This document shows, piece by piece, positions 42,699-51,060 of a DNA stretch of 64,000 bases. Under the pieces are notes generated by a model. The model searched no databases and was not told the origin of the DNA. It saw only the letters and a list, made by a program, of their open reading frames with translations. Where the stretch lies: the NCBI GenBank assembly GCA_050173345.1, contig JBFXKW010000002.1, forward strand, positions 310,001-374,000. Direction: 5' to 3'. Both the position numbers and the translations under genes were made by a program. This DNA is from SHWC01 sp050173345 (GTDB lineage: Bacteria; Pseudomonadota; Alphaproteobacteria; UBA828). Each line of letters begins with the position of its first letter. The stretch's first letter is position 1.

Positions 42699-43742
42699 TG
42701 GGATCACCTTCTCCTTGCGCATGGTGTCGAAGGCGTCCTTGAAGCTCTGCTCGGTGTCGATCACCTCGTAGAAGCCGTACTGGATGCGCTTGACGTCTTC
42801 GAGGATGGTGTCCCACCAGCGGTTGAAGAACCAGTTGGCGAAGCCCCAGTCGCAGGCGCCGAACTGGTCCTGCTTGAGGGCGTGCTTCTTGATGATCTTC
42901 GGCCAGAGCGATTCGGCTTCCTTCATCATCACGTTGAGGTCGAACGGCATGACCATGCCGACCGGCACCTTGAAGTAGTCGGCGAAGAACGGCCATACGG
43001 TCGACCAGCGGAAGCCGGAATCGTTCGTGATGTTGAACGCCTGGCCGCCGCAGCGCGGGTTGGTCGCGACGAAGGCCTGGAAGCGGCCGAGGATGCGCGC
43101 ATCGGTGAAGCGGTTATAGGCGTTGAACGAGGCCTGGGTGCCCGGGAAGTGGAACGGCACGCCCATCTCGCGGCAGACGATCGCATAGTGCGCGATCAGC
43201 GAGGCGCAGTTGAGCGGGATGCCGGTGGCGTAGCCGATCACCGCCTCGGGGCGGACGCAGGCATAGTCCCAGCTCTTGCCCTTCTGCAGCTTGGCGATGA
43301 AGTCCTGCTGGTCGTAGTAGAAGTTGGGCGGCAAGTGGCGCGGGTCGGTCTCCTTCGAGGGCGTCTTGTGCGGGCCGAGATGGACGCCGTAATACTTGCC
43401 GCCCTGGGTGAGCACGACGCGCTTCAGGTTCTTCGCGATCGGCGCGACCACGCCGATCGAGTTGGCGACCAGCGCCAGGTTGTCCTCGGTGTTCTCGGCG
43501 GCGACGCCGCCCGAGAGGCCGGCGAAGAAGATGTGCGTCACGTCGCTGAGGCCGCCGAGCTTCGCTTCCGCATCATCGCGGTTCAGCAGGTCGACCGAGA
43601 TGGCCTTGGCTCTGGTCTTGAAGGACGGCGGCCGGCGCGCCAGGCCGACGATCTCCCAGTCGCCCTCCTTCTCAAGCGCCTGGATGATGTGCCGGCCGAT
43701 CATGCCGAAACCGCCGACCAGCATTGCCTTCTTCTTCGCCAT
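42696..43742 (-). CDS. PRISE-type NAD(P)H-dependent enone reductase
   Basis: This 348-residue atypical short-chain dehydrogenase has a nucleotide-binding motif VGGFGMIGRHI (about 9-19) and the catalytic segments TQGGKYYGVHLGP and NFYYDQQDF. This pattern belongs to the progesterone 5-beta-reductase/iridoid synthase (PRISE) family, which reduces activated C=C bonds. ATG 43742 is preceded by AGGGAGG at the right distance, while the ATG at 43784 is not. Its stop codon is the first codon of a family C repeat. Substrate unknown. Confidence 0.85.
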   Translation of the reverse strand: MAKKKAMLVGGFGMIGRHIIQALEKEGDWEIVGLARRPPSFKTRAKAISVDLLNRDDAEAKLGGLSDVTHIFFAGLSGGVAAENTEDNLALVANSIGVVAPIAKNLKRVVLTQGGKYYGVHLGPHKTPSKETDPRHLPPNFYYDQQDFIAKLQKGKSWDYACVRPEAVIGYATGIPLNCASLIAHYAIVCREMGVPFHFPGTQASFNAYNRFTDARILGRFQAFVATNPRCGGQAFNITNDSGFRWSTVWPFFADYFKVPVGMVMPFDLNVMMKEAESLWPKIIKKHALKQDQFGACDWGFANWFFNRWWDTILEDVKRIQYGFYEVIDTEQSFKDAFDTMRKEKVIP

Positions 43743-43932
43743 CGGGTGCCTCCCTTGCTCGATATTGCGGGCGCGTGACGCCATCGGCCGGAATTTAACC
43801 GTTTCATGAGCTTGGCGGGAGGGTTTTGGCCCTGGCCGGGCGCGAACGCCCTTGGCAGGGCGCGACGGAAGGTGTCTAAATGCGCCGCCGCGCGGCCCCG
43901 GTGCGGCCCCTCCCCTCCGTCACGATCAAGGC

Positions 43933-45594
43933 ATGGCAATGAACGGCGGCGAAGCCCTCGTCTCGACCCTGATTTCCCACGGCATCGAAACCACCTTCTG
44001 CGTTCCCGGCGAGAGCTACCTGACGGTGCTCGAAGCGCTGCGCGTCAACCGCAACCGCATCCGCCTCGTGCTGTGCCGCCACGAATCCGGCGCGGCCTTC
44101 GCGGCCGACGCCAACGCCAAGGTGACCGGCAAGCCCGGCGTCGCCTTCGTCACGCGCGGCCCCGGCGCGACCAACGCCTCGATCGGGCTGCACACCGCGA
44201 AGCAGGATTCGGCGCCGCTGGTGCTCTTCATCGGCCATGTGCCGACGCGCGAGATGGGCCGCGAGGCGTTCCAGGAGATCGACTATCCGAAGGCGTTCGG
44301 CCCGCTCACCAAGACGGTGATCGAGGTGATGCGGCCCGAGGACTGCGCAGCGGCGACCGCCGAGGCGCTGCGCGTCGCGCTCGACCGGAGGCCCGGCCCG
44401 GTCGCGGTCGTGCTGCCCGAGGACGTCACCGAGGGCGAGGCCGGCGACCTTCCGATCCCGGCGTTCGTGCCGCGCGTACCAAGGCTGCCGACCGCGCCCT
44501 CGCTCGATACGGCGGCGCACCTGATCAGGAACGCCAGGCATCCCATGGTGATCGCGGCCGAGCAGATCGGCTTCGAGCGGGCGCATGGCGCGCTCGCCGC
44601 CTTCGCCGAGGCGAGCGGCGCCGGCATCGGCAGCGGCTTCCGCCGGCAGGACGTGATCCCCTATGACCATCCGGCCAATCTCGGCAATTTCGGCCTCGTG
44701 CTCGCGCCGTTCCAGAAGGAGTATTGGGCCGAGGTCGACCTCGTCGTCTTCGCAGGCGCGCGGCCCGATGGCTGCACGATCCAGGACTATGAGCTGCTGC
44801 GCGACGACCAGGCGGTGATCCACATCTACCCGGAGCGCGAGGCGTTCCGCGAGACTTCGCCGACCCTGCCGATCGAGGCCGATGCGAAGCCGACGCTCGA
44901 AGCCCTGACCCAGCGACTCGCCGGCTGGTCGCCGCCGGCCGAGCGGCTCGCCTGGCGGCGGAAATATCACGAGGCCTATCGGCGCTTCGCGACGCCCGGC
45001 CTCGACCCGAAGGCGAAGGCGCTCGGCAGGGTGGACATGGCGCAGGTGGTGGCGCAGCTCGGCAAGCGGCTGCCGACGGACGCCAGCGTCGTCAACGATT
45101 CGGGCGCGTTCGCGAGCTGGTTCCACCGGCACTATCCCTACGCCGCGCCGCATGGCCAGCTCGCCGCCTGCCTCGGCGCGATGGGCTATGGCATGCCAGG
45201 CGCGCTCGGCGCGCAGCTCGCGCGGCCGGATAAGACCGTGGTCGCCGTGATGGGCGATGGCGGCTTCCTGATGACCGGCCAGGAGATCGTCACCGCCGTG
45301 CAGCAGCGCCTGCCGATCAAGGTGATCTGCTGCGACAATGGCATGTACGGCTCGATCGCGACGCACCAGTACCGCCGCGGTGGGCTCGACGGCCTCTACG
45401 GCACGGTGATGAACAGCCCGGACTTCGCCGCGCTGGCGCGCGCCTATGGCGCGGCGGCGTGGACGGTGGAGGAGACCGCAGGCTTCCTGCCCGCGCTCGA
45501 AGCAGCGCTCAAGCACCAGGACGGCCCGGCGCTGATCCACCTCAAGACCGACATGCGCGACCTCAACGCCATCGGCCCCCAGATGGCGGCGTGA
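43933..45594 (+). CDS. ThDP-dependent enzyme, acetolactate synthase-like
   Basis: The roughly 553-residue protein has the three-domain ThDP decarboxylase fold. The catalytic Glu is in LCRHESGAAFAADA (about 45-58), followed by TRGPGATNA, a middle domain, and the C-terminal ThDP/Mg motif GDGGFLMTGQEIVTA with CDNGMYG. The absence of a neighbouring small subunit and the general style suggest a catabolic 2-keto-acid decarboxylase or acetolactate synthase-like enzyme rather than IlvB. The start is ATG 43933 or 43939; AAGG lies just upstream. Confidence 0.85.
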   Translation: MAMNGGEALVSTLISHGIETTFCVPGESYLTVLEALRVNRNRIRLVLCRHESGAAFAADANAKVTGKPGVAFVTRGPGATNASIGLHTAKQDSAPLVLFIGHVPTREMGREAFQEIDYPKAFGPLTKTVIEVMRPEDCAAATAEALRVALDRRPGPVAVVLPEDVTEGEAGDLPIPAFVPRVPRLPTAPSLDTAAHLIRNARHPMVIAAEQIGFERAHGALAAFAEASGAGIGSGFRRQDVIPYDHPANLGNFGLVLAPFQKEYWAEVDLVVFAGARPDGCTIQDYELLRDDQAVIHIYPEREAFRETSPTLPIEADAKPTLEALTQRLAGWSPPAERLAWRRKYHEAYRRFATPGLDPKAKALGRVDMAQVVAQLGKRLPTDASVVNDSGAFASWFHRHYPYAAPHGQLAACLGAMGYGMPGALGAQLARPDKTVVAVMGDGGFLMTGQEIVTAVQQRLPIKVICCDNGMYGSIATHQYRRGGLDGLYGTVMNSPDFAALARAYGAAAWTVEETAGFLPALEAALKHQDGPALIHLKTDMRDLNAIGPQMAA

Positions 45595-45609
45595 CGGCGG
45601 AGCTGTTGC

Positions 45610-45703
45610 CCTCATGCTTCGACAGGCTCATGCTTCGACAAGCTCAGCATGAGGACTCTGTTTTGGTTACGGCCTCGTCCTGAGCCTGTCGAAGGACGAG
45701 GCC
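45610..45703. repeat. Intergenic repeat, family B copy 3
   Basis: CTTCGACAGGCTCATGCTTC and TCCTGAGCCTGTCGAAGGAC arms lie between the ThDP enzyme and the 3' end of ureD, which are convergent. Confidence 0.85.
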
Positions 45704-45727
45704 GAGGCACGGCCGGCGAAATAGCGG

Positions 45728-46609
45728 CTACTTCCGCCAGGAGACGCGGGCGCCCCTGCCGGTGAGGAGGCGCCGAGCGGCGCGCCAGGCGCGCTCCTGC
45801 ACCGCGCGCACCACGCTGCCGTCGGCCGCCAGCACGCGGACATAGGCACCCGCCGCGTTGGGCAGGGCGGAGACGCCGGCATAGGCGCCCTCCAGACCGG
45901 CGAGCGCCGCGCGCAGGCCCTCGGCCAGGGGCTCGTCGCCGACCGCCTTGCCGAACGCGTAGAGTGCGCCTTGCGCCTTGTTCGCGCGCCAGAAGGCGAG
46001 GTTCGCCGCGTCGTCCTTCGGCCGCCCGATGCGATAGCGATCGAGCATGAGCAGACGGCCGTCTGCGCCGCTCGCCTCGACCGTCGCCGCCATCAGCGCG
46101 AAGCTTGGCGCATCGCCGCCCTTCGGGTCGTGCCAGAGGAAGGACTCGGCGATGATCGCGCTCGCGCCTGCGCCGAGGCCGAGCGTCGTCGTGGTCTCGA
46201 CATGGCTGTCGGGGAACAGGATGCTGGCATCTGCCAGCAGCTCGGCATGCCCGCCCGCCTCGACGACGAGGCGCGTCGCCTGCACCGCGCGGTCGCGCTC
46301 CATCGAATGCACCTTGGTCGCGGACTGCGTGGTGACGTGCGCCGCCGCGCCCTCGCCGACGCTCACTTCCAATGTAAGCCGGTCGCCCTGGAACAGCCCG
46401 CCCGAGGCGGATTGCAGCAGCACCGTCGGCAGCTCGGGCCAGCCCGCATCGAAATAGAGCGGCCGCGTGACGTGGAACGGATAGGCCGCGTAATTGCTGG
46501 CGAGATGCGTGCGCTCCCCCTCGCGCCGCTCGAAGCGCAGCCGCGCCTCGCCCTGACGCGGCGACGCCTTGGCCGTGGCCCTGAGATCGGCGAAGTTCTT
46601 GTTCGACAC
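45728..46609 (-). CDS. ureD: Urease accessory protein UreD
   Basis: The 293-residue scaffold protein binds apo-urease and recruits UreF and UreG for nickel insertion. Family features are the N-terminal ARLRFERREGERTHL region, GGLFQGDRL, HVTTQSATKVHSM (about 93-105) and LFPDSHVET. The start is put at GTG 46609, with GGAGAGG upstream. An in-frame ATG at 46663 lies inside a family A repeat and would add a repeat-derived peptide. It is the last gene of the urease operon, separated from ureG by that repeat. Confidence 0.9.
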   Translation of the reverse strand: MSNKNFADLRATAKASPRQGEARLRFERREGERTHLASNYAAYPFHVTRPLYFDAGWPELPTVLLQSASGGLFQGDRLTLEVSVGEGAAAHVTTQSATKVHSMERDRAVQATRLVVEAGGHAELLADASILFPDSHVETTTTLGLGAGASAIIAESFLWHDPKGGDAPSFALMAATVEASGADGRLLMLDRYRIGRPKDDAANLAFWRANKAQGALYAFGKAVGDEPLAEGLRAALAGLEGAYAGVSALPNAAGAYVRVLAADGSVVRAVQERAWRAARRLLTGRGARVSWRK

Positions 46610-46634
46610 GCGGCCTCGGCCTCTCCATTTTTCG

Positions 46635-46717
46635 CCATGGCCCGGCTTGACCGGGCCATCCATCGACCAGCGAGCCGGATGCCTGCATGGATGGCCCGGT
46701 CAAGCCGGGCCATGACG
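46635..46717. repeat. Palindromic intergenic repeat, family A copy 4
   Basis: CCATGGCCCGGCTTGACCGG and CCGGTCAAGCCGGGCCATGA arms form the most symmetrical copy of the family. It lies between ureG and ureD inside the urease operon. Confidence 0.85.
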
Positions 46718-46737
46718 ACTAGTTCTTTAAGCGCGCT

Positions 46738-47394
46738 CTACGCATCCAACAGCACGCTGCGGCGCAGTTCGGCGATCACGGCGTCGATACCTTCGCCGGT
46801 CAGGCAGTTGGTGAAGAGCGCGGGCTTCTGGCCGCGCACCGTCGCCACGTCGCGCCTGACCGATGCCAGATCGACGCGGACATGCGGCGCGAGATCGACC
46901 TTGTTCACGATCAGCAGGTCGCATTGCAGGATGCCGGGGCCGCGCTTGCGCGGGATATCGTCGCCGCCCGCGATGTCGATCACGAACATCCAGTAGTCCA
47001 CAAGGTCGAGCGAGAAGGTCGAGGCGAGGTTGTCGCCGCCAGACTCCACGATCACCAGGTCGAGCTTCGGGAAGCGCCGCTCCAGCAGATCGACCGCCTC
47101 GAGATTGAGCGTCGGGTCCTCGCGGATCACGGTGTGCGGGCAGGCGCCGGTCTCGACGCCGATCACCCGCTCGGCGGCGATCAGCCCGCTGCGCTGCAGC
47201 CGCTCGGCGTCCTCGCGGGTCACGAGATCGTTGGTCACCACCGCGACCTCGTAGCCGCGTTCGATCAGGCGTGGCACCAGCGCCTCGATCAGCGCGGTCT
47301 TGCCCGAGCCGACCGGACCGCCGATGCCGATCCTCGCCGGGCCGACGCGGCTCTCCTTCTGCGCGCCGGCCTTGGTCATCGTGGTGGTGCTCAT
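46738..47394 (-). CDS. ureG: Urease accessory GTPase UreG
   Basis: The 218-residue SIMIBI GTPase delivers nickel to urease. It has the P-loop GGPVGSGKTALIEAL (about 25-39), the metal-binding CPH motif in GACPHTVIRED, an ESGGDNLA switch and the base-specific NKVDLAP. ATG 47394 overlaps the ureC stop (ATGA). No N-terminal His-rich tail is present. Confidence 0.95.
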   Translation of the reverse strand: MSTTTMTKAGAQKESRVGPARIGIGGPVGSGKTALIEALVPRLIERGYEVAVVTNDLVTREDAERLQRSGLIAAERVIGVETGACPHTVIREDPTLNLEAVDLLERRFPKLDLVIVESGGDNLASTFSLDLVDYWMFVIDIAGGDDIPRKRGPGILQCDLLIVNKVDLAPHVRVDLASVRRDVATVRGQKPALFTNCLTGEGIDAVIAELRRSVLLDA

Positions 47395-49103
47395 CGCAGC
47401 ATGTACCTCTGGGTCAAAGGCAGCGTCTCGGCCGGTGCGCAGGTGGCGAGCTCGCCATCGACGCGGACCTCGAAGGTCTCGGGGTTGACCTCGATCTTCG
47501 GGCAGGCCGCGTTGTGCAGCATATGCTTCTTCTTCAGCTTGCGGGTGCCCTTGACCGCGGCAAGCGGCTTCTTGAGGCCGAGCTTGCGGGCGAGGCCCTT
47601 CTCGATCGCGGCCTCGGCCACGAACGACACGCTGAGGTTCTGCTTGGCCTCGCCGAACGCGCCCCATTGCGGGCGCATCAGGAGCGGCTCGCAGGTCATC
47701 AGCGAGGCCGCCGAATCGCCCATCGCCGACCACACGATGAAGCCGCCCTTGACGATCAGCTCCGGCTTGATGCCGAAGAAGGCGGGCCGCCACAGCACGA
47801 TGTCGGCGAGCTTGCCGGGCTCGAGCGAGCCGACATAAGCGTCGATGCCGAACGCGCGCGCCGGGTTGATGGTGTATTTCGCGACGTAGCGCTTGATCCG
47901 CTCGTTGTCGCCGCGCTTCGTGGTCTCACCGGGCAGGCGGCCGCGCTGCGCCTTCATCTTGGAGGCGAGCTGCCAGGTGCGGCAGATCACCTCGTTGATG
48001 CGGCCCATGCCCTGGCTGTCGGAACCCAGCATCGAGATCGCGCCGATGTCATGCAGCACGTCCTCGGCCGCGATGGTCTCGGCGCGGATGCGGCTCTCGG
48101 CGAAGGCGACGTCCTCAGGCACCGCGGGATTCAGGTGATGGCACACCATGATCATGTCGAGGTGCTCGTCGAACGTGTTGACCGTGTAGGGATTGGTCGG
48201 GTTGGTCGAGGACGGCAGGCAGTTGGCCTCGCCGGCGACGCGGATGATGTCGGGCGCGTGGCCGCCGCCCGCCCCCTCGGCGTGATACATGTGGATGGTG
48301 CGGCCCTTCACGGCCGCCAGCGTGTCCTCGATGAAGCCCGATTCGTTCAGCGTGTCGGTGTGGAGCTGGACCTGGAAGTCCATCTCGTCGGCGACCTTGA
48401 GGCAGGTGTCGATCGCCGCCGGCATCGAGCCCCAATCCTCGTGGATCTTCATGCCGCAGCAGCCGGTCTCGGCTTGCTCGACGATGGAGGCCGGCTTCGA
48501 TGAATTGCCGCGGCCGAGGAAGCCGAAGTTGATCGGCCAGTGCTCGGCGGCCTGCAGCATCTTGCCGACGTTGAACGGCCCGCCCGAATCGATGCCGACC
48601 GTGATCGGGCCGAGCGAGCCGCCGAGCATGGTGGTGATGCCCGAGCCGAGCGCGTGCTCGCAGAGCTGCGCCGAATCGAAATGGACGTGGCAGTCGAGCC
48701 CGCCCGCGGTCGCGATCAGCCCCTCGGCGTCGCGCACCGTGGTCGAGACGCCGAGCTTCAGCTTGGGGTGCACGCCATCCATGATCGCAGGGTTGCCGGC
48801 CTTGCCGATCGCGAAGATGCGGCCGTCCTTGATGCCGATGTCGCCCTTGACGATGCCGGCCACCGCATCGATCACCACGACGTTCGAGATCAGCATGTCG
48901 AGCGCGCCCTGGCGGCTGGTCAGCCCGGCGACGAGGCCGGAGCCGTCGCGCAGCGTCTTGCCGCCGCCGTGCAGGCACTCGTCGCCCGGCACGGCATGGT
49001 CGTGCTCGATCTCGGCGAGGAGCTGCGTGTCGCCAAGGCGGACCGCGTCGCCCTTGGTCGGGCCGTAGAGCGCGGCATAGTGCTGGCGGGTGATCTTCAC
49101 CAT
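47391..49103 (-). CDS. ureC: Urease subunit alpha
   Basis: This is the 570-residue catalytic subunit. All nickel-site residues are found two positions later than in Klebsiella urease: H139 and H141 (CHVHFD), the carbamylated K219 (GMKIHEDWG), H248 (QLHTD), H274 (MYHAEG) and D362 (GSDSQG). The flap Cys and His are C321 and H322 in MVCHH. It hydrolyses urea to ammonia and carbamate. Packed between ureAB (1 bp) and ureG (overlap). Confidence 0.97.
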   Translation of the reverse strand: MVKITRQHYAALYGPTKGDAVRLGDTQLLAEIEHDHAVPGDECLHGGGKTLRDGSGLVAGLTSRQGALDMLISNVVVIDAVAGIVKGDIGIKDGRIFAIGKAGNPAIMDGVHPKLKLGVSTTVRDAEGLIATAGGLDCHVHFDSAQLCEHALGSGITTMLGGSLGPITVGIDSGGPFNVGKMLQAAEHWPINFGFLGRGNSSKPASIVEQAETGCCGMKIHEDWGSMPAAIDTCLKVADEMDFQVQLHTDTLNESGFIEDTLAAVKGRTIHMYHAEGAGGGHAPDIIRVAGEANCLPSSTNPTNPYTVNTFDEHLDMIMVCHHLNPAVPEDVAFAESRIRAETIAAEDVLHDIGAISMLGSDSQGMGRINEVICRTWQLASKMKAQRGRLPGETTKRGDNERIKRYVAKYTINPARAFGIDAYVGSLEPGKLADIVLWRPAFFGIKPELIVKGGFIVWSAMGDSAASLMTCEPLLMRPQWGAFGEAKQNLSVSFVAEAAIEKGLARKLGLKKPLAAVKGTRKLKKKHMLHNAACPKIEVNPETFEVRVDGELATCAPAETLPLTQRYMLR

Positions 49104-49104
49104 G

Positions 49105-49806
49105 TCACGCCCCCTTGAAGCCGGCCTTGCGCGCGCGCTTGAGCGCGGCGTCCCGGGCCGGCTTGCCCTTGGTGGTGCCGTCAGTCAGGCGGTGCAGGCC
49201 GTGGATCTCGCCGCTGCCGCCGAAGGCGACCAGCGTGACCTCCTTGACGTCGCCGGGCTCGAAGCGCACCGCGGTGCCGGCCGGCACATCGAGCCGCATG
49301 CCGAACGCGGCGGCGCGGTCGAAGTCGAGCCGCTTGTTGACCTCGAAGAAATGGTAGTGGCTGCCGACCTGGACCGGCCGGTCGCCGGTGTTGGCGACCT
49401 TGAGCGTGACCCGCTTGCGCCCGGCGTTAAGCTCGATCTCGCCCTCCTCCGTGATGATCTCGCCCGGCACCGGCATATCGTCCGCCTTGGCCTTGCGCTT
49501 GCCGGGCCTAATCGGGTTGTGCACGGTGACGAGCTTGGTGCCGTCCGGGAAGGTGCCCTCGACCTGGATCATCGGCATCATCTCGGCAACGCCCGGCATC
49601 ACGTCGTCGGTCGTGAGGATGCCGGCGCCGGCCGCGATCAGCTCGGCGACCGAGCGGCCGTCGCGCGCGCCCTCCAGGATCTCGTCGCTGATCAGCGCGA
49701 CCGCCTCGGGATGGTTGAGCTTCCTGCCGCGGGCGCGGCGCTTGCGCGCGAGCTCGGCCGCGCTGAAGATGAGCAGCCGCTCCAGTTCCGTCGGCGTCAG
49801 CAGCAT
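49105..49806 (-). CDS. ureAB: Urease subunits gamma and beta fused (UreAB)
   Basis: The 233-residue chain joins the gamma subunit (about 1-100: LLTPTELERLLIFSAAELARKR, VAELIAAG, VEGTFPDGTKLVTVHNPI) to the beta subunit (about 110-215: MPVPGEIITEEGEIELNAG in outline, QVGSHYHFFEVN, GTAVRFEPGD). A similar fusion is known as Helicobacter UreA and in some alphaproteobacteria. ATG 49806 is chosen because AGGGAGG lies upstream and the gamma family begins there. Confidence 0.95.
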   Translation of the reverse strand: MLLTPTELERLLIFSAAELARKRRARGRKLNHPEAVALISDEILEGARDGRSVAELIAAGAGILTTDDVMPGVAEMMPMIQVEGTFPDGTKLVTVHNPIRPGKRKAKADDMPVPGEIITEEGEIELNAGRKRVTLKVANTGDRPVQVGSHYHFFEVNKRLDFDRAAAFGMRLDVPAGTAVRFEPGDVKEVTLVAFGGSGEIHGLHRLTDGTTKGKPARDAALKRARKAGFKGA

Positions 49807-49825
49807 GGTTGTTCTCGCCTCCCTT

Positions 49826-50506
49826 TCAGTTCGCGAACAGCCGTCCCGTCGAGACCTCGTGCCGCATCGCCGCGACCTCGGCGAGCGGGGTGAAGCCGTG
49901 AGCATCCTCGGGCGCCGGCAGCGGTGCGGCGAGCGCCGCGTCGATCACGGCATGCAGCCGGCCGAGCGCGGCCTGCGCCGCGACATGACCGATCAGGCCG
50001 AGCCGCAACGCCGCCGCGAGCAGGCCGACCGTGAAGCCGTGCGCGGCGACCGCGAGCGCCGCGTCGCGACCGAGCCCGACGCCGGCGAAGACCAGCCCCT
50101 GCACGATCGCGAGGTGCCCGGGCGCGGCCTCGGCGCGGACCAGCGCGCGATAGCCGGCCGCGCGCGGCGTGCCGAGCTCGGCATGGACGCGCAGGAGCGC
50201 CGCGCCGTTGCGCCGCGAGCCCTCGCGCAGCTCGCGCGACAGGGTCATCGCGTCGAGGCGGCGGTCGAGCGCGGCCGCGCTTTCGATGTCGTCCGCCGCG
50301 TGGGAGGCCGCGATGAAGGCGCGGTCGCAGCTCGCCCAGCGCAGGGCGATCTGCTCGGCGAGCATGCGCTCGACGCCCGCCGCATCGGCCACGCGGCCAT
50401 CGTCGCGCAGCGTCTCTAGGCCGAGCGAGAAGGCGACCGCGCCGCTCGGGAAGAAGCTGTCCCCGTGCTGGAGCGCGGCGAGGAGCGCACGCGTCTCAGC
50501 CGGCAT
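49826..50506 (-). CDS. ureF: Urease accessory protein UreF
   Basis: The 226-residue all-helical protein gates UreG activity in the nickel-insertion complex. Family motifs are LQHGDSFFPSGAVAFSLGLET (about 12-32 in outline), REGSRRNGAALLRV and a C-terminal HEVSTGRLFAN. Its start overlaps the 3' end of ureE by 11 bases. Confidence 0.93.
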   Translation of the reverse strand: MPAETRALLAALQHGDSFFPSGAVAFSLGLETLRDDGRVADAAGVERMLAEQIALRWASCDRAFIAASHAADDIESAAALDRRLDAMTLSRELREGSRRNGAALLRVHAELGTPRAAGYRALVRAEAAPGHLAIVQGLVFAGVGLGRDAALAVAAHGFTVGLLAAALRLGLIGHVAAQAALGRLHAVIDAALAAPLPAPEDAHGFTPLAEVAAMRHEVSTGRLFAN

Positions 50507-50945
50507 CGACGATGCGCGCCAGGCGCTTCTCGATCATCGGCACCAGGCGGTCGCGGTAGAAGCCCTCCTCGCCTTCGAGCGCGATCTTGAGCCGCGCGCC
50601 GTCGAACTTGACCCGCCAGTGCAGGTTGCCGACGAAATAGCCGAGCTCCAGCGCGGCGGCGGGGCCGGTAGGTTCGACCGTGAGCCAGCGCAGCTCGTCG
50701 AGGCGCACCACGATGGCGCGGTCATCGTCGAGGAAGAGCACCGCACCGTCGCCGAGCTCCTCGTCGCGCGCCAGCGCGACGGCGCAGTCGGTGCCGGCGT
50801 CGGTGGTCAGGCGCAGACGCTTGCGCTTGGTGTCCGCCGGCGCCAGCACGAGATACTCGACGCCGCCATGATGGCGCAGCTCGTGCAGCTTCGCCGCGAT
50901 CGCCGTGTCATCGACGTGGCCGACGATCCCCTGCAATTTCAGCAT
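50496..50945 (-). CDS. ureE: Urease accessory metallochaperone UreE
   Basis: The 149-residue nickel chaperone is the first gene of the urease operon. The N-terminal peptide-binding domain (TKRKRLRLTTDAGTDCAVAL) and the C-terminal metal domain with YFVGNLHWRVKF, where the His corresponds to the conserved interface nickel ligand, are present. There is no histidine-rich tail. I looked upstream (50946-51060) for a NikR-type site and saw none. Confidence 0.92.
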   Translation of the reverse strand: MLKLQGIVGHVDDTAIAAKLHELRHHGGVEYLVLAPADTKRKRLRLTTDAGTDCAVALARDEELGDGAVLFLDDDRAIVVRLDELRWLTVEPTGPAAALELGYFVGNLHWRVKFDGARLKIALEGEEGFYRDRLVPMIEKRLARIVDAG

Positions 50946-51060
50946 GCGTGCCCCTTGCCGATGCCGCCGCTCTCCCCGACACTCGGCGGCGGCGCCATCA
51001 AACCATAGGCAGGGCGACGCCCCAAGCCGCTCTTTTCAATCGGCGCGACGGAGGAACAGC

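Noticed and set aside
46610..46663. ATG start for ureD at 46663
   Set aside because: The extra codons derive from the family A repeat; GTG 46609 has a ribosome site and fits the family start.
50946..51060. NikR site upstream of the urease operon
   Set aside because: No GTATGA/TCATAC half-sites with 16-base spacing are present, so direct NikR control of urease is not supported.
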